Below are positions 8,911 through 16,989 of a stretch of DNA of 64,000 bases, one piece after another. This DNA comes from Burkholderia puraquae (GTDB taxonomy: Bacteria > Pseudomonadota > Gammaproteobacteria > Burkholderiales > Burkholderiaceae): assembly GCF_002099195.1 (NCBI RefSeq), contig NZ_NBYX01000015.1, positions 124,001 to 188,000 on the forward strand, in the 5' to 3' direction. The stretch's first letter is position 1, and the number at the start of each line of letters is the position of its first letter. A program made the translations under genes and the position numbers. A model generated the notes under the pieces. That model had not been told where the DNA came from. It worked only from the letters and a program-made list of their open reading frames with translations, and made no database searches.

Positions 8911-8929
8911 TTTGACTGAGTCATTTGAC
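8911..8929. promoter_or_regulatory. Operator O5 upstream of the aminotransferase
   Basis: TTTGACTGAGTCATTTGAC contains the GTCA-TT-TGAC core (8920-8929), and the whole 19-bp element recurs with one change at O7 in front of the second dioxygenase. It lies 56 bp upstream of the aminotransferase ATG. An ACCAAGTC half-motif lies beside it (8902-8909). Confidence 0.6.
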
Positions 8930-9074
8930 AAATTATCAGGGGCCCCGAAATTTGGGGGATGCAGCCTCTGAAATCTCGCGTCTCGTCGTTAGATCGACGC
9001 GCCGTTGAGCCCGGCGTCGCGAATGCAACCTACTGCATCGCGCGTCTGGGCGTTTGTCACCGTTTCATGAAACT

Positions 9075-9092
9075 GGGTCATGTGACCAAGTC
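9075..9092 (+). promoter_or_regulatory. Operator O6, partner of O5
   Basis: GGGTCA-TG-TGACCAAGTC matches the full extended motif. Its centre is 157 bp from that of O5, upstream of the minus-strand aminotransferase gene. Confidence 0.65.
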
Positions 9093-9689
9093 TAGTGTCT
9101 ACAAATGTCTTCCAGACGGAAATTGGCGTTTTCCACTAGCCCTGTGCAGCAGTGGGGCAACGTCGCGCTCGGCATGTCACGGAGATGGGGAAGAGGCAAG
9201 TTGTGCGCGGTAGATTGCGCACGTCAACCCCGTTGTGATCGAGGCGATCGCGTGCCAGGCGCACGGTCATTGAACATCGTTGCAACGCGATAGCCGGGTG
9301 ACATCGCTTAGCCACGACCCGGAGATTCTCCTCGTGCGCCGCGATATCTCATTGAACCTGGGCGGTTCAAGATGACAAATTCGCTCGCCGGCGGAACGTC
9401 GTTCGGGACAAGGTCGAAGACAACCGCGGTGCCGATCCTGGCCGCTTCTTTCTGGCATGCGTCTTCCACTGATCTCTTGGACGGCGCAGGCGGCACCACG
9501 ATTTCAGCCATCGCCAAACGATGGCACGCGAGTGAGGCGCAGCCTTTGATTGCCGACGTTCGCTCGGACTTGCTCCATCGAGGCCTGTCGCTTTCGTCGA
9601 AATCCGACCCACGTAATGGAAATCCCCGCTCAACCTTCGAGCAGGGATACAGGAGCGATCAAGGTGAGGACGCGGGCTGGGATTTGGCA

Positions 9690-9978
9690 GTGCACTTCCG
9701 CCAGAAGGTTTCGCCGCGCGAGATCGTATGGCGTACCGGTGTGTTCGGAAACACGGTGTGCGCATGGCTGCGGCAGACTGAACCACGCGGATAGATCTAT
9801 CCGGAGGGCGCAAGCCTGCGCGTCGTCGACACATGGGCCAACAGACTGTCGGGCTGGCTCAAGACCGAACGCCGTCGGCCGAAGCGCGAGCAATGCACCA
9901 CGCGGTTCGTGCTCGACACGATCCGCGCGCAAGGCAGCGCCGGCACTTTCGATCGTTCCAGTTGGAGCCTATTGGGTC
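9690..9978 (+). pseudogene. IS21-family istA transposase remnant
   Basis: Plus-strand translation gives VSPREIVWRTGVFGNTVCAW (an IstA-like N-terminal HTH), then an in-frame TAG at 9792-9794. It continues in the same frame with LSGWLKTERRRPKREQ and RFVLDTIRAQGSAGTFDR, which match the start of IS21 IstA proteins (HTH, then the region before the integrase core). Only about 95 codons of the roughly 500 expected remain; no DDE core, istB or terminal repeats were found. It marks past insertion of an IS21 element in the accessory region. Confidence 0.65.
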
Positions 9979-10079
9979 GAATCGTAGTGCTCAATGTGGT
10001 ACAGAACCATGAATCCCGGGCTCAATACAAGAAGGATCCCGGCAACGAGTGAGATTGCGACAAATAAACGCTTCACCAT
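9969..10079 (-). CDS. Small single-pass membrane peptide (36 aa)
   Basis: A minus-strand ORF of 36 codons starts with ATG 10079, with AGGAG ideally placed 7 nt upstream. The product has a positively charged start (MVKR), one 20-residue hydrophobic helix (FVAISLVAGILLVLSPGFMV) and a short polar tail ending YHIEHYDSTQ. This is a typical layout for small inner-membrane proteins. It lies downstream of the second dioxygenase gene on the same strand (191-bp gap). No family was recognised; function unknown. Confidence 0.5.
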   Translation of the reverse strand: MVKRLFVAISLVAGILLVLSPGFMVLYHIEHYDSTQ

Positions 10080-10270
10080 GATCACGCTCCTGAGTTGGAT
10101 GAGGTGTATTGGAAAGTCGATTGTTGAGGGCGATCCCGGAAAGGCGTGCCATGCCCGCATTCGATCGGCAATCGGCCTGATCATGATGCTGTCGTCGCCG
10201 ACGAATGTGCGTAGCGGAATCCGGGAGGGCATTGCCGCATCCCGGACCGATGCAGGCGTCTGTTCGCGCC

Positions 10271-11146
10271 TCAAAGACCGAGGTGCGTGGCGATATCGTC
10301 GTAGTCGATTTGCCACAGGCCCGGCGTGCCCGCGGGGTATTGCGAACGGAAGCCGATGATTCGCTGAACGCGGTGTGACAGGCGTCTCACGATGTCCATG
10401 TCGACGATGAAGGGATACGCTTCCTCCGGCGTCAGGTAGGACGGCTGCATCGGCAGCGTGAGCCCGCGTCGGCGCTCGTTCTTCGTTACATTCGCGCCGC
10501 CACCGTGGATTACCTTTCCGCTGAACAGCAAAGCGTCGCCGGGGTCCATCTCGGCGGCAATGGTCATTTCAGGCGTGCCCTTGCTGTCGAAGTAGTCCTC
10601 GTCCCAGTTCTGGCTCCCCGGAATAATTCGGGTGGCACCGTTTTCCTCGGTGAAGCGCGTCAGGGCAATCATGAGGTTGGTAAACACCGTAGGCCCGTTG
10701 ATTCCGAGCGCGCACAGCGGCGGAAAATTGCCGACATCGCGATGCAGCATTTGAGCTGCGTTGCCCGGGCCGATGTCGATGACCTGCGCGGTCGAAAGCC
10801 ACCAGTCGCCGGACTCTTCCCGGTAGAGCACCTCGCCGAGATCGTGAAAGAGATCGTCGTCCAGCACGTCGCCAAAAGTCTTGCTGTGCGTGACCATGTT
10901 CGTCAGGCGCTTTGTATAGGTGCCGTGGAATTCCTTGATCAGTTCGTTTTCATGCGACGACCCTTCGCGAAGCCGATCGAGCGGAACATCGACCTCGCGG
11001 TTGATGTTCGCGACTTGCTCCTGGGTCAGATAATTCTTGATCCGGACTCCACCGTATTGATTCATGAGCGACACGATCTCTTGTGCGCTGGTCTGCTTGG
11101 GGACGGTGGGGAGAGCGTTCTGAAGGTTCTGAATATCTGCGTTCAT
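10271..11146 (-). CDS. PhyH-family Fe(II)/2-oxoglutarate dioxygenase (2)
   Basis: This 291-residue PhyH-type oxygenase has the iron ligands H135-x-D137 (MLHRDVGNF) and H214 (VIHGGGANV), and Arg226 or Arg227 for 2-oxoglutarate. The family segment ENGATRIIPGSQNWDED follows the same pattern as in the dioxygenase at 3427-4305, but elsewhere the two proteins differ, so they probably act on different intermediates. The gene is monocistronic or followed only by the small membrane peptide. Operators O7 (85 bp upstream) and O8 (277 bp upstream) tie it to the cluster's TetR regulon. Substrate unknown. Confidence 0.9.
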   Translation of the reverse strand: MNADIQNLQNALPTVPKQTSAQEIVSLMNQYGGVRIKNYLTQEQVANINREVDVPLDRLREGSSHENELIKEFHGTYTKRLTNMVTHSKTFGDVLDDDLFHDLGEVLYREESGDWWLSTAQVIDIGPGNAAQMLHRDVGNFPPLCALGINGPTVFTNLMIALTRFTEENGATRIIPGSQNWDEDYFDSKGTPEMTIAAEMDPGDALLFSGKVIHGGGANVTKNERRRGLTLPMQPSYLTPEEAYPFIVDMDIVRRLSHRVQRIIGFRSQYPAGTPGLWQIDYDDIATHLGL

Positions 11147-11230
11147 GATTGCCTCAAAGCTGCGTGGACTGGTAAATCAGAAGCGGCGTCACGTTCTGAT
11201 TCGGGGTGATCCAGACGTCGAGTTGAATTT

Positions 11231-11250
11231 TTTGACTGAGTCAGTTGACT
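11231..11250. promoter_or_regulatory. Operator O7 upstream of dioxygenase 2
   Basis: TTTGACTGAGTCAGTTGACT contains the perfect palindrome AGTCA-GT-TGACT (11239-11250) and repeats the 19-bp element seen at O5 with one change. It begins 85 bp upstream of the dioxygenase ATG. Confidence 0.62.
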
Positions 11251-11422
11251 ATGAATGTCTCGGCTTTCTGCCATACATTCCTTTCACGCCAGTCGATGGA
11301 ACGCGCAGGCACTTCTCGCCGTTGTCGCGACCTCCTGGTGATCCATGACCTGCTTCCGGAGGTGGCAGACGTGGAGCCATTCGAGGAGGTTTTTCTGTGA
11401 TCTGGCGTATTCACGATGATGA

Positions 11423-11439
11423 GGTCAAGTGACCAAGTC
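11423..11439 (+). promoter_or_regulatory. Operator O8, partner of O7
   Basis: GGTCA-AG-TGACC-AAGTC matches the complete extended motif. Its centre is 184 bp from O7, on the upstream side of the dioxygenase 2 promoter. Confidence 0.65.
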
Positions 11440-12119
11440 ATATGATCGTGGAAGTTAACATGGCGTTTTTCGATGGTCGATCATGGTTAACCCGTTCGCT
11501 TTCCGAACGGTGTCGCGCCTTGAAAGACAACAGGCCGTTCCGACGCGGGTGAGCAAAATGTGGTCACACCCTGAGAGGTGAGGTGGGGCATGGACCGGAG
11601 GCGACATACGTATCGCCGGGGCACGCAGTTCGACTTGGGACGGACGCTCGCGAGAGAAGCCGGGTGGCTCAGATGGAGAGCGATTCCTGCTGAGGGGGAG
11701 CGAGACGACCCGCTGCGATGTGACGACAGCTCATCCAGGGCGATACGCTGAATACCGCGGATGTGGGGATGGCAGTCATCGCATCGCAGAGTGGCGCGGC
11801 GATGAACTATGGAGTCGATCGATTTTTATAGGAATCCAGATTTTTTTAACGATCGAGGCTCGACGTTTCATGTGACTGCGGAACCATGCTTCCGCGCCAC
11901 CTTGCCCGTCACGGCGGACCGTCTCGAAGCGAGCAGCAAAATTGCCGATCCGGTTCCGGTCGGAACTCGACAGGAACCGGATTGAAGGCAGCAAGAGCAG
12001 GCGGGCGCGGGCCGGTATCGAAGCGCTGGCCGCGTGAGTTCCGGAAAGCGGCGGCGGGGCAGGTCAAGCGTTCCGTTGCTTCTCCAGAGCGACGGGAAGC
12101 TGCATGAACCTGGTCGCCG

Positions 12120-15100
12120 TCATGCAAACACGTCGGCTACATACCTGCCATGCTCCCGCTCCATCGTGTCGATCCATGCAGCGGCGTTTTCATCGTTCTC
12201 GCCGGTTGTATCCTGATAAATCCGACCGAGCGTGGCACGCACCGCAGGCGCCATATTCTTCCCATCCCCGCATACATAGACGATGGCGCCTTGCGCAAAC
12301 AGTGCGGCAATTTTCTCGCGCTCCAGCCAGACTTTGTCCTGAACAAAGCGGGCACCTTCCTCCGGGCGGTTGGAATAGGCCGGCAACACTTCGACCACGC
12401 CGCAGCTTGCCCATTCGTCGAGTTCATCGCGATAGAGAAAGTCGACGTCGGGATCGTCGATCCCGAAGAAAAGCAACGACGGGCCGACCTTTTCTCCGCG
12501 CTGTTTCTGTAGCGCACGCTCTTGCAGAAAGCCGCGGAACGGGGCGATGCCGGAACCCGCGCAAATCATGATCATCGGAAGAGCGGGTTCGGCTGGCGGC
12601 CGAAAGCGCGCATTCGATGGCCTGACCGCAATGGACACGCTGTCACCGGTGTTGAGTCGCGCAAGATGCGACGACGCCACCCCCTCGTGACGGCCGTTGC
12701 CCGAGAGCGCCGGTGCATCGACGACGGCGACCGTCACGGTCACGTGATCTGTTTTCCAGAGAGGGGACGACGAGATCGAATACTGCCGCGCCTTCAGCGC
12801 GGGCAGCATATCGAGGAACTTGTCGAATGACAAATCGACGGATCCGAAGCGTTCGAGCAGATCCATGACGGTCGTCCGCTTTTCCAGAATCTCGTATTCG
12901 AAATCGCCGGCGCTCAGGCGCTCAAGCTCGACCTTCTCTGGTGGGCAGCGAGTAGCGGCGGCCAGGCTGGATACTTGTGATCGTGTGGCCGGAACGGCAA
13001 GTTCGACGTAGCTCGAAAGCAGTTCGCCGCAACCGATTGCCTGGCCGAGCGGAAGGCGTGGATTACTTGAAGTACCATCGATGATCACCTGAGTGTCCCA
13101 ACCCAGGCGAAAACGGCGCAAGACGCGATCGACGCCATGCTTCGAGTTGCGAGGCAGAACGGCCAGGTAATCGCCGGAGCGATAGGTCATTGTCTCGGGT
13201 AGCTTCAATTCGATGTGCTTCTTCGAGCGGCTTCCTGGTGCGCGGATATCGACCAGTTCTCTATTGTCGATAACGGTTGCGCGCGTCATGTCGTCAACGC
13301 TGAGCAATTTTTCTCGAACGTTATCAAGGAAGCTGACTTTTAGTCCGGCATCGGCACTTTGCGAAATCGAGACTTCTTTCCCGAAGCTGATCGAAAAGTG
13401 ATTCCACAGCGCTGCGTACCATCGATCAAACTCACCGAAGAAATCGCCTCCGGAGTCGAGCTCGCCTCTGACGTGAACTCGGGTGGCGCCTGCTTTTTCG
13501 AAGGCTGCGTCAACGCGCTTGGGGATCGCCTGATATGTCCTTGCCCACTGCTTGTTTCCGCATCCAAGCACTGCAAATTTGACGCCGTCCAACGCTCCTT
13601 CGCTCATCGCCTCGATATACGGGAGAAATGCCGTTGCATTGTCTGGCGGCTGGCCTTCGTAGGAAGCGGTGACGATGACGATCGCAGGAAATCCGTCGAT
13701 TTTTCCTGCGAACTCGTCAAGAGGCGCGCAGGTGGCACGAAATCCGTGGCGACTTGCGTCGCCTGCAATGCGGCGGGCAAAAGACTCCGAGGAGCCCGTG
13801 TTCCCGCCAAAGAGGACGAGCATGTTCGGCGCGTCCCGATCGGAGATTGATGTCGCCTGGTCGATGCTGGGGCTTTCGATGCTCGCGCGGCCGCGCAGGT
13901 CACCATTTGATACCTTGCGTGCGCCTCGCGCTCGTGGCCGCACGTTGATACGGAGACCTGTTGGCTTGAGCGTAAGTGTTTCGGCGACGTCCAGTTCGTA
14001 GTTCGGATCTGCAAACGCGAAGTCGAATCGCTGCAGCAACATGATCAGAACGAGATGGGCTTCCTGCATTGCAAAGGGCCGGCCGATACATGCCCGCGCG
14101 CCATTGCCAAAGGGTTTCCATGAATTTGGCGGGAGTTTCTCCGCATTCTCCGGTGCAAATCGCTCCGGTCGAAATGCTTCAACGTCCTCGCCCCAGACGC
14201 TCACGTCCCTGTGCAACATGGGAGTCAAGATCATGATGATGTCGTCTGGCGAAACGGGATATTTTCCGCCGAACGTCGTGTCAGCGAGTGGCGTGACGGC
14301 GAACGCCGGGGCCGTCGGCCAGATTCGCAGCGTTTCCATGAGGATTTGTTCGATGTAGCGCAGCCGTGCAAGATGCTCGATCCGTGGTGTCTCGCTGCCA
14401 ACAACCTCGTCGACCATGTCCCGCGCTTTTTGCAGGATCTCCGGGTTTTTGAGGAGGAAATAGGTGGCAAAGGACAGGAGCCCGCTTGTCGTTTCATGTC
14501 CAGCGATGAGAAATGTAATCATCTGGAAGACGATATTTTCGTCATCGAGCTTCTCTCCCGTCACCGGATCGACGCCGTTCAGCATTCGATCCAGCAGGTC
14601 CATCGCCTCCTCGTTGTCGTGCGGATGCTTCCGCCGGTCTTCGATCATTTTGGTCGCGAGCGATCGCATGACTTCGATGTCCGCGTCGAACTTTCGACTC
14701 CGACTGAGCATCAACTTCGACACCAGTTTTGGCCGCAGCTCGCGCTTTCCGGCCTCGCTGAGGGTATTGACCATGGCATCCACGAACGGATGCTGATCGT
14801 CGCGGTAGAAGCTGTTGAAGCGACAATCAAACGCACAAAGGGCGATCGTATCAAGCGTCAGACGAGTCATATGATCGGACACGTCGACAGCCGTCTCCGG
14901 GCCGAATCGTTCCCAATAGAGAAACATCTGGTCTGCGATGTCGACCATTTTGTCGAACATGGACCAGATGCTGAGTGGCCCGAAAGCCTGCATCAATACA
15001 CGATGCGCCTTGGCCCAGTTCGGTTCATTGCTGAATGCCGTAAACAGTCCGTCCCCGATCGCGGGTCTAAGTTCGAGCAGAGACTGATGGACGGATTTCT

Positions 15101-15308
15101 GGAACCTGCTTTCGTCGCACACCTCGTCGACCAGTGCTTGTCCGCTGACGACGTAGTAACCTTGCCCGAACACCTCGAACCAGTAGACTGGCCCGTAAGT
15201 TCGTGCGAGATCCATCATCTTTGCAAGCGGAGACGGCCCGAGGACTTCCATCAGGTGACCGATGATGGGTTTCAGGGGCGGTTGGGGAACGAGGGCGGAA
15301 GATTTCAT
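12120..15308 (-). CDS. Self-sufficient cytochrome P450:NADPH reductase (CYP102 type)
   Basis: The 1,062-residue protein fuses a P450 to its reductase, as in P450 BM3 (1,049 residues). P450 domain: GDGLFTAFSNEPNWAKAHR (about 85-103), I-helix AGHETTS (269-275), K-helix ETLR (325-328), haem loop FGNGARACIGR with Cys407. A linker (about 460-490) leads to an FMN flavodoxin domain (LVLFGGNTGSSESFARR, from 497). Then come the FAD/NADPH domains with RQYSISSS and GSGIAPFRGFLQER. CYP102 enzymes hydroxylate medium- and long-chain fatty acids near the omega end; other lipid-like substrates are possible. The gene is divergent from a TetR gene, the arrangement expected of a ligand-induced P450. No copy of the cluster operator is upstream. 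Confidence 0.96.
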   Translation of the reverse strand: MKSSALVPQPPLKPIIGHLMEVLGPSPLAKMMDLARTYGPVYWFEVFGQGYYVVSGQALVDEVCDESRFQKSVHQSLLELRPAIGDGLFTAFSNEPNWAKAHRVLMQAFGPLSIWSMFDKMVDIADQMFLYWERFGPETAVDVSDHMTRLTLDTIALCAFDCRFNSFYRDDQHPFVDAMVNTLSEAGKRELRPKLVSKLMLSRSRKFDADIEVMRSLATKMIEDRRKHPHDNEEAMDLLDRMLNGVDPVTGEKLDDENIVFQMITFLIAGHETTSGLLSFATYFLLKNPEILQKARDMVDEVVGSETPRIEHLARLRYIEQILMETLRIWPTAPAFAVTPLADTTFGGKYPVSPDDIIMILTPMLHRDVSVWGEDVEAFRPERFAPENAEKLPPNSWKPFGNGARACIGRPFAMQEAHLVLIMLLQRFDFAFADPNYELDVAETLTLKPTGLRINVRPRARGARKVSNGDLRGRASIESPSIDQATSISDRDAPNMLVLFGGNTGSSESFARRIAGDASRHGFRATCAPLDEFAGKIDGFPAIVIVTASYEGQPPDNATAFLPYIEAMSEGALDGVKFAVLGCGNKQWARTYQAIPKRVDAAFEKAGATRVHVRGELDSGGDFFGEFDRWYAALWNHFSISFGKEVSISQSADAGLKVSFLDNVREKLLSVDDMTRATVIDNRELVDIRAPGSRSKKHIELKLPETMTYRSGDYLAVLPRNSKHGVDRVLRRFRLGWDTQVIIDGTSSNPRLPLGQAIGCGELLSSYVELAVPATRSQVSSLAAATRCPPEKVELERLSAGDFEYEILEKRTTVMDLLERFGSVDLSFDKFLDMLPALKARQYSISSSPLWKTDHVTVTVAVVDAPALSGNGRHEGVASSHLARLNTGDSVSIAVRPSNARFRPPAEPALPMIMICAGSGIAPFRGFLQERALQKQRGEKVGPSLLFFGIDDPDVDFLYRDELDEWASCGVVEVLPAYSNRPEEGARFVQDKVWLEREKIAALFAQGAIVYVCGDGKNMAPAVRATLGRIYQDTTGENDENAAAWIDTMEREHGRYVADVFA

Positions 15309-15372
15309 TTCAATAGCCTTTCAGAGGGGCATGCCGGAACGTCGCTTCTCAATCTATTGAACGAATGTAAAA

Positions 15373-15392
15373 TAGACAAAACAACCTGTCTA
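15373..15392. promoter_or_regulatory. Operator-like palindrome between P450 and tetR
   Basis: TAGACA-N8-TGTCTA is a perfect 6-bp inverted repeat in the 93-bp divergent promoter region, 10 bp before the tetR start. It is unrelated to the GTCA-NN-TGAC sites. It probably is the site at which the adjacent TetR represses both genes. Confidence 0.6.
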
Positions 15393-15401
15393 GAGCTTTT
15401 T

Positions 15402-16031
15402 ATGCCACCTGATGTAAGCCCTAATCCCGCGGATCCTCGCTTTCAACGGAGTTACGATGCGCTCGTTCGTGCCGTGACCGAACTGCTCGACGAGGCGCCG
15501 CTGAACAAACTCAGCATTGCTCAACTGGTGCAGCGCGCGGGCGTCGCTCGCCCCACGTTCTATCAGCACTTCCCCGACCTTCAGGCTGCTGCCCAGCGGG
15601 CGGCGTTGGTGAGGCTCGACAGCGCTTTCGCATTCGTCGAGGAGCAAGGCAAACTGCTGAACCCGCCGAACGTCGCCTTCGTCAAGTCAATGGAGGTGGA
15701 GACTGCGCTGATTCTCGAGCACCTGCATGCGCATCAGCACTTCTATCTGACCGTATTCAACGATGCGGCGACATCGGCGTTTTTCGATGAACTGGTGACG
15801 TTCGTCGCCGGCCGAATCCTTCCGCCCTATGAAGGCGTTCGTACGGAGGCAGAGCAGGATTGCCTGACGGTGCTTGGCGGTGGATTGGTCTGGACGGCGC
15901 TGCACTGGCTTCGCCAGGGCAGCACGCGCGAGACCCCGGAAGTAATGGCCAGGCGAATGGCCAGGACTGCGGTGACGATCCTCGACGCTTTCGGTCTTAC
16001 GCTCGGGTTCGCGCAGGCGGATTCAGCGTAG
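15402..16031 (+). CDS. TetR-family regulator of the P450 gene
   Basis: This 209-residue regulator has the TetR HTH near the N-terminus (LSIAQLVQRAGVARPTFYQHF, about residues 38-58) followed by a helical ligand domain. The open frame extends far upstream, but that part is antisense to the P450 gene; the ATG at 15402 gives the normal family length and places the HTH correctly. It is transcribed divergently from the CYP102 gene, and an inverted repeat lies between them. By analogy with the FatR repressor of Bacillus CYP102A2 it may respond to fatty acids or related P450 substrates; this is inference. Confidence 0.85.
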   Translation: MPPDVSPNPADPRFQRSYDALVRAVTELLDEAPLNKLSIAQLVQRAGVARPTFYQHFPDLQAAAQRAALVRLDSAFAFVEEQGKLLNPPNVAFVKSMEVETALILEHLHAHQHFYLTVFNDAATSAFFDELVTFVAGRILPPYEGVRTEAEQDCLTVLGGGLVWTALHWLRQGSTRETPEVMARRMARTAVTILDAFGLTLGFAQADSA

Positions 16032-16184
16032 ACGTAGAGCGAGGAGAGGCACCGGAAGCGGCCACGTTGCTCGACGTGCGCCGCTCATGTGCTGTCGCAT
16101 GCAACGCGCCGCTGCAGGCTTGGCCAGTCGCGTCTATGCCATGGCTCGGCGCGTTGTGTCTAGCCTCGAGGCGAGGTGGTTGTC

Positions 16185-16841
16185 CTATTGCACCAGTACC
16201 GCCTTTACGCAGGCCGTACCGAGCGGTTCGCCGTTATCGGAGAATGCCCGGATGGCGTACACCGAAACAGACATGCGTTGTCGCTCGAAAACATCGAAGA
16301 TCCACTGGCCGTGTTCGCCATAGTGAGCGTGGCGACTGAACCCCATGGACTCCAATGCCCCCGTGAATTGAGCAAAATTTGGCTCACACGTCGTCAATGG
16401 GGAAGCTTGCGCTCCGGGAATCGGATCAAACATCAGATCCACACGCGTACCGCTATCACCGATCGTCAGCCTCTCGAGACTGAATGCCCAGTTGCCCGGC
16501 AAGCGTTGACCATAGCCGAACTGATCCTTGCCAATCGATTTGATCTGCACACCAAAGATGTGGTGTACCGTTTCCGGCGCGATGTCGGTAACCTGGCTGC
16601 TTGCCTGAATCAGCACCAGCATGCGTTGTAGCGCTTGCGTCGCGCTCAGGTTCGCCGGCGCCCGAGATTCGATATGCGATTGGCCTGCGCAGTCCGGCGT
16701 GGCCGCGTCCGCAGGCTGTCCGTGCGCGCTGCCAGGCGGCATGCAGAGACTCAACGCCGCCACGACGATCTCCGGCGTGACGAATAGGCAGCCAGTGCAC
16801 CGGACTGCGAATTCGAGAATCCTGCTTCGTGTGGACATCAT
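16185..16841 (-). CDS. Exported protein of unknown function
   Basis: The 218-residue product starts with a charged segment and a hydrophobic stretch (IVVAALSLCMPPGSAHG) that looks like a signal peptide. The mature part has no family that I recognise; it ends with a beta-rich region and two Cys (in TTCEPNF and GTACVKAV) that could form a disulfide. It is the last of three minus-strand genes for exported proteins (16185-18281), separated from the next by 148 bp. The start is the double ATG at 16836-16841. Confidence 0.6.
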   Translation of the reverse strand: MMSTRSRILEFAVRCTGCLFVTPEIVVAALSLCMPPGSAHGQPADAATPDCAGQSHIESRAPANLSATQALQRMLVLIQASSQVTDIAPETVHHIFGVQIKSIGKDQFGYGQRLPGNWAFSLERLTIGDSGTRVDLMFDPIPGAQASPLTTCEPNFAQFTGALESMGFSRHAHYGEHGQWIFDVFERQRMSVSVYAIRAFSDNGEPLGTACVKAVLVQ

Positions 16842-16989
16842 GGCGTCAAGTCGATGTCGTTCATTCGATCAGCAGTCCAGATGGATGATGAGGCGCCCGA
16901 AACTCCGCTGCTTAGACCACCTTTGCGGTGGCAAGCAGGTCCCGGCATGCACTGCTCGTGCGAGCGTCCTGACGCCGAAGCGCTCCTGC

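Larger units (their letters stand above)
8856..9689. other. Promoter region and non-coding DNA
   Basis: This gap upstream of the aminotransferase carries O5 and O6. From about 9100 to 9690 the sequence has scattered short frames on both strands with no recognisable product. It leads into the transposase remnant and probably is decayed mobile-element flank. Confidence 0.5.
11147..12119. other. 973-bp gap with operators O7 and O8
   Basis: The left part is the promoter of the second dioxygenase with O7 and O8. From 11460 to 12119 no gene with recognisable features was seen; the short frames at 11776-12107 overlap on opposite strands and look spurious. The right edge is the 3' side of the P450 gene. 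Confidence 0.5.

Noticed and set aside
14866..14879. GTCATATGATC-like sequence within the P450 gene, similar to the cluster operator
   Set aside because: It lies inside coding sequence far from a promoter, lacks the second arm match and has no partner site; chance match in a gene is more likely.
14211..15401. Long upstream extension of the TetR frame (about 400 extra residues)
   Set aside because: This part is antisense to the P450 gene and resembles no protein; ATG 15402 gives the normal TetR length with the HTH at the N-terminus.
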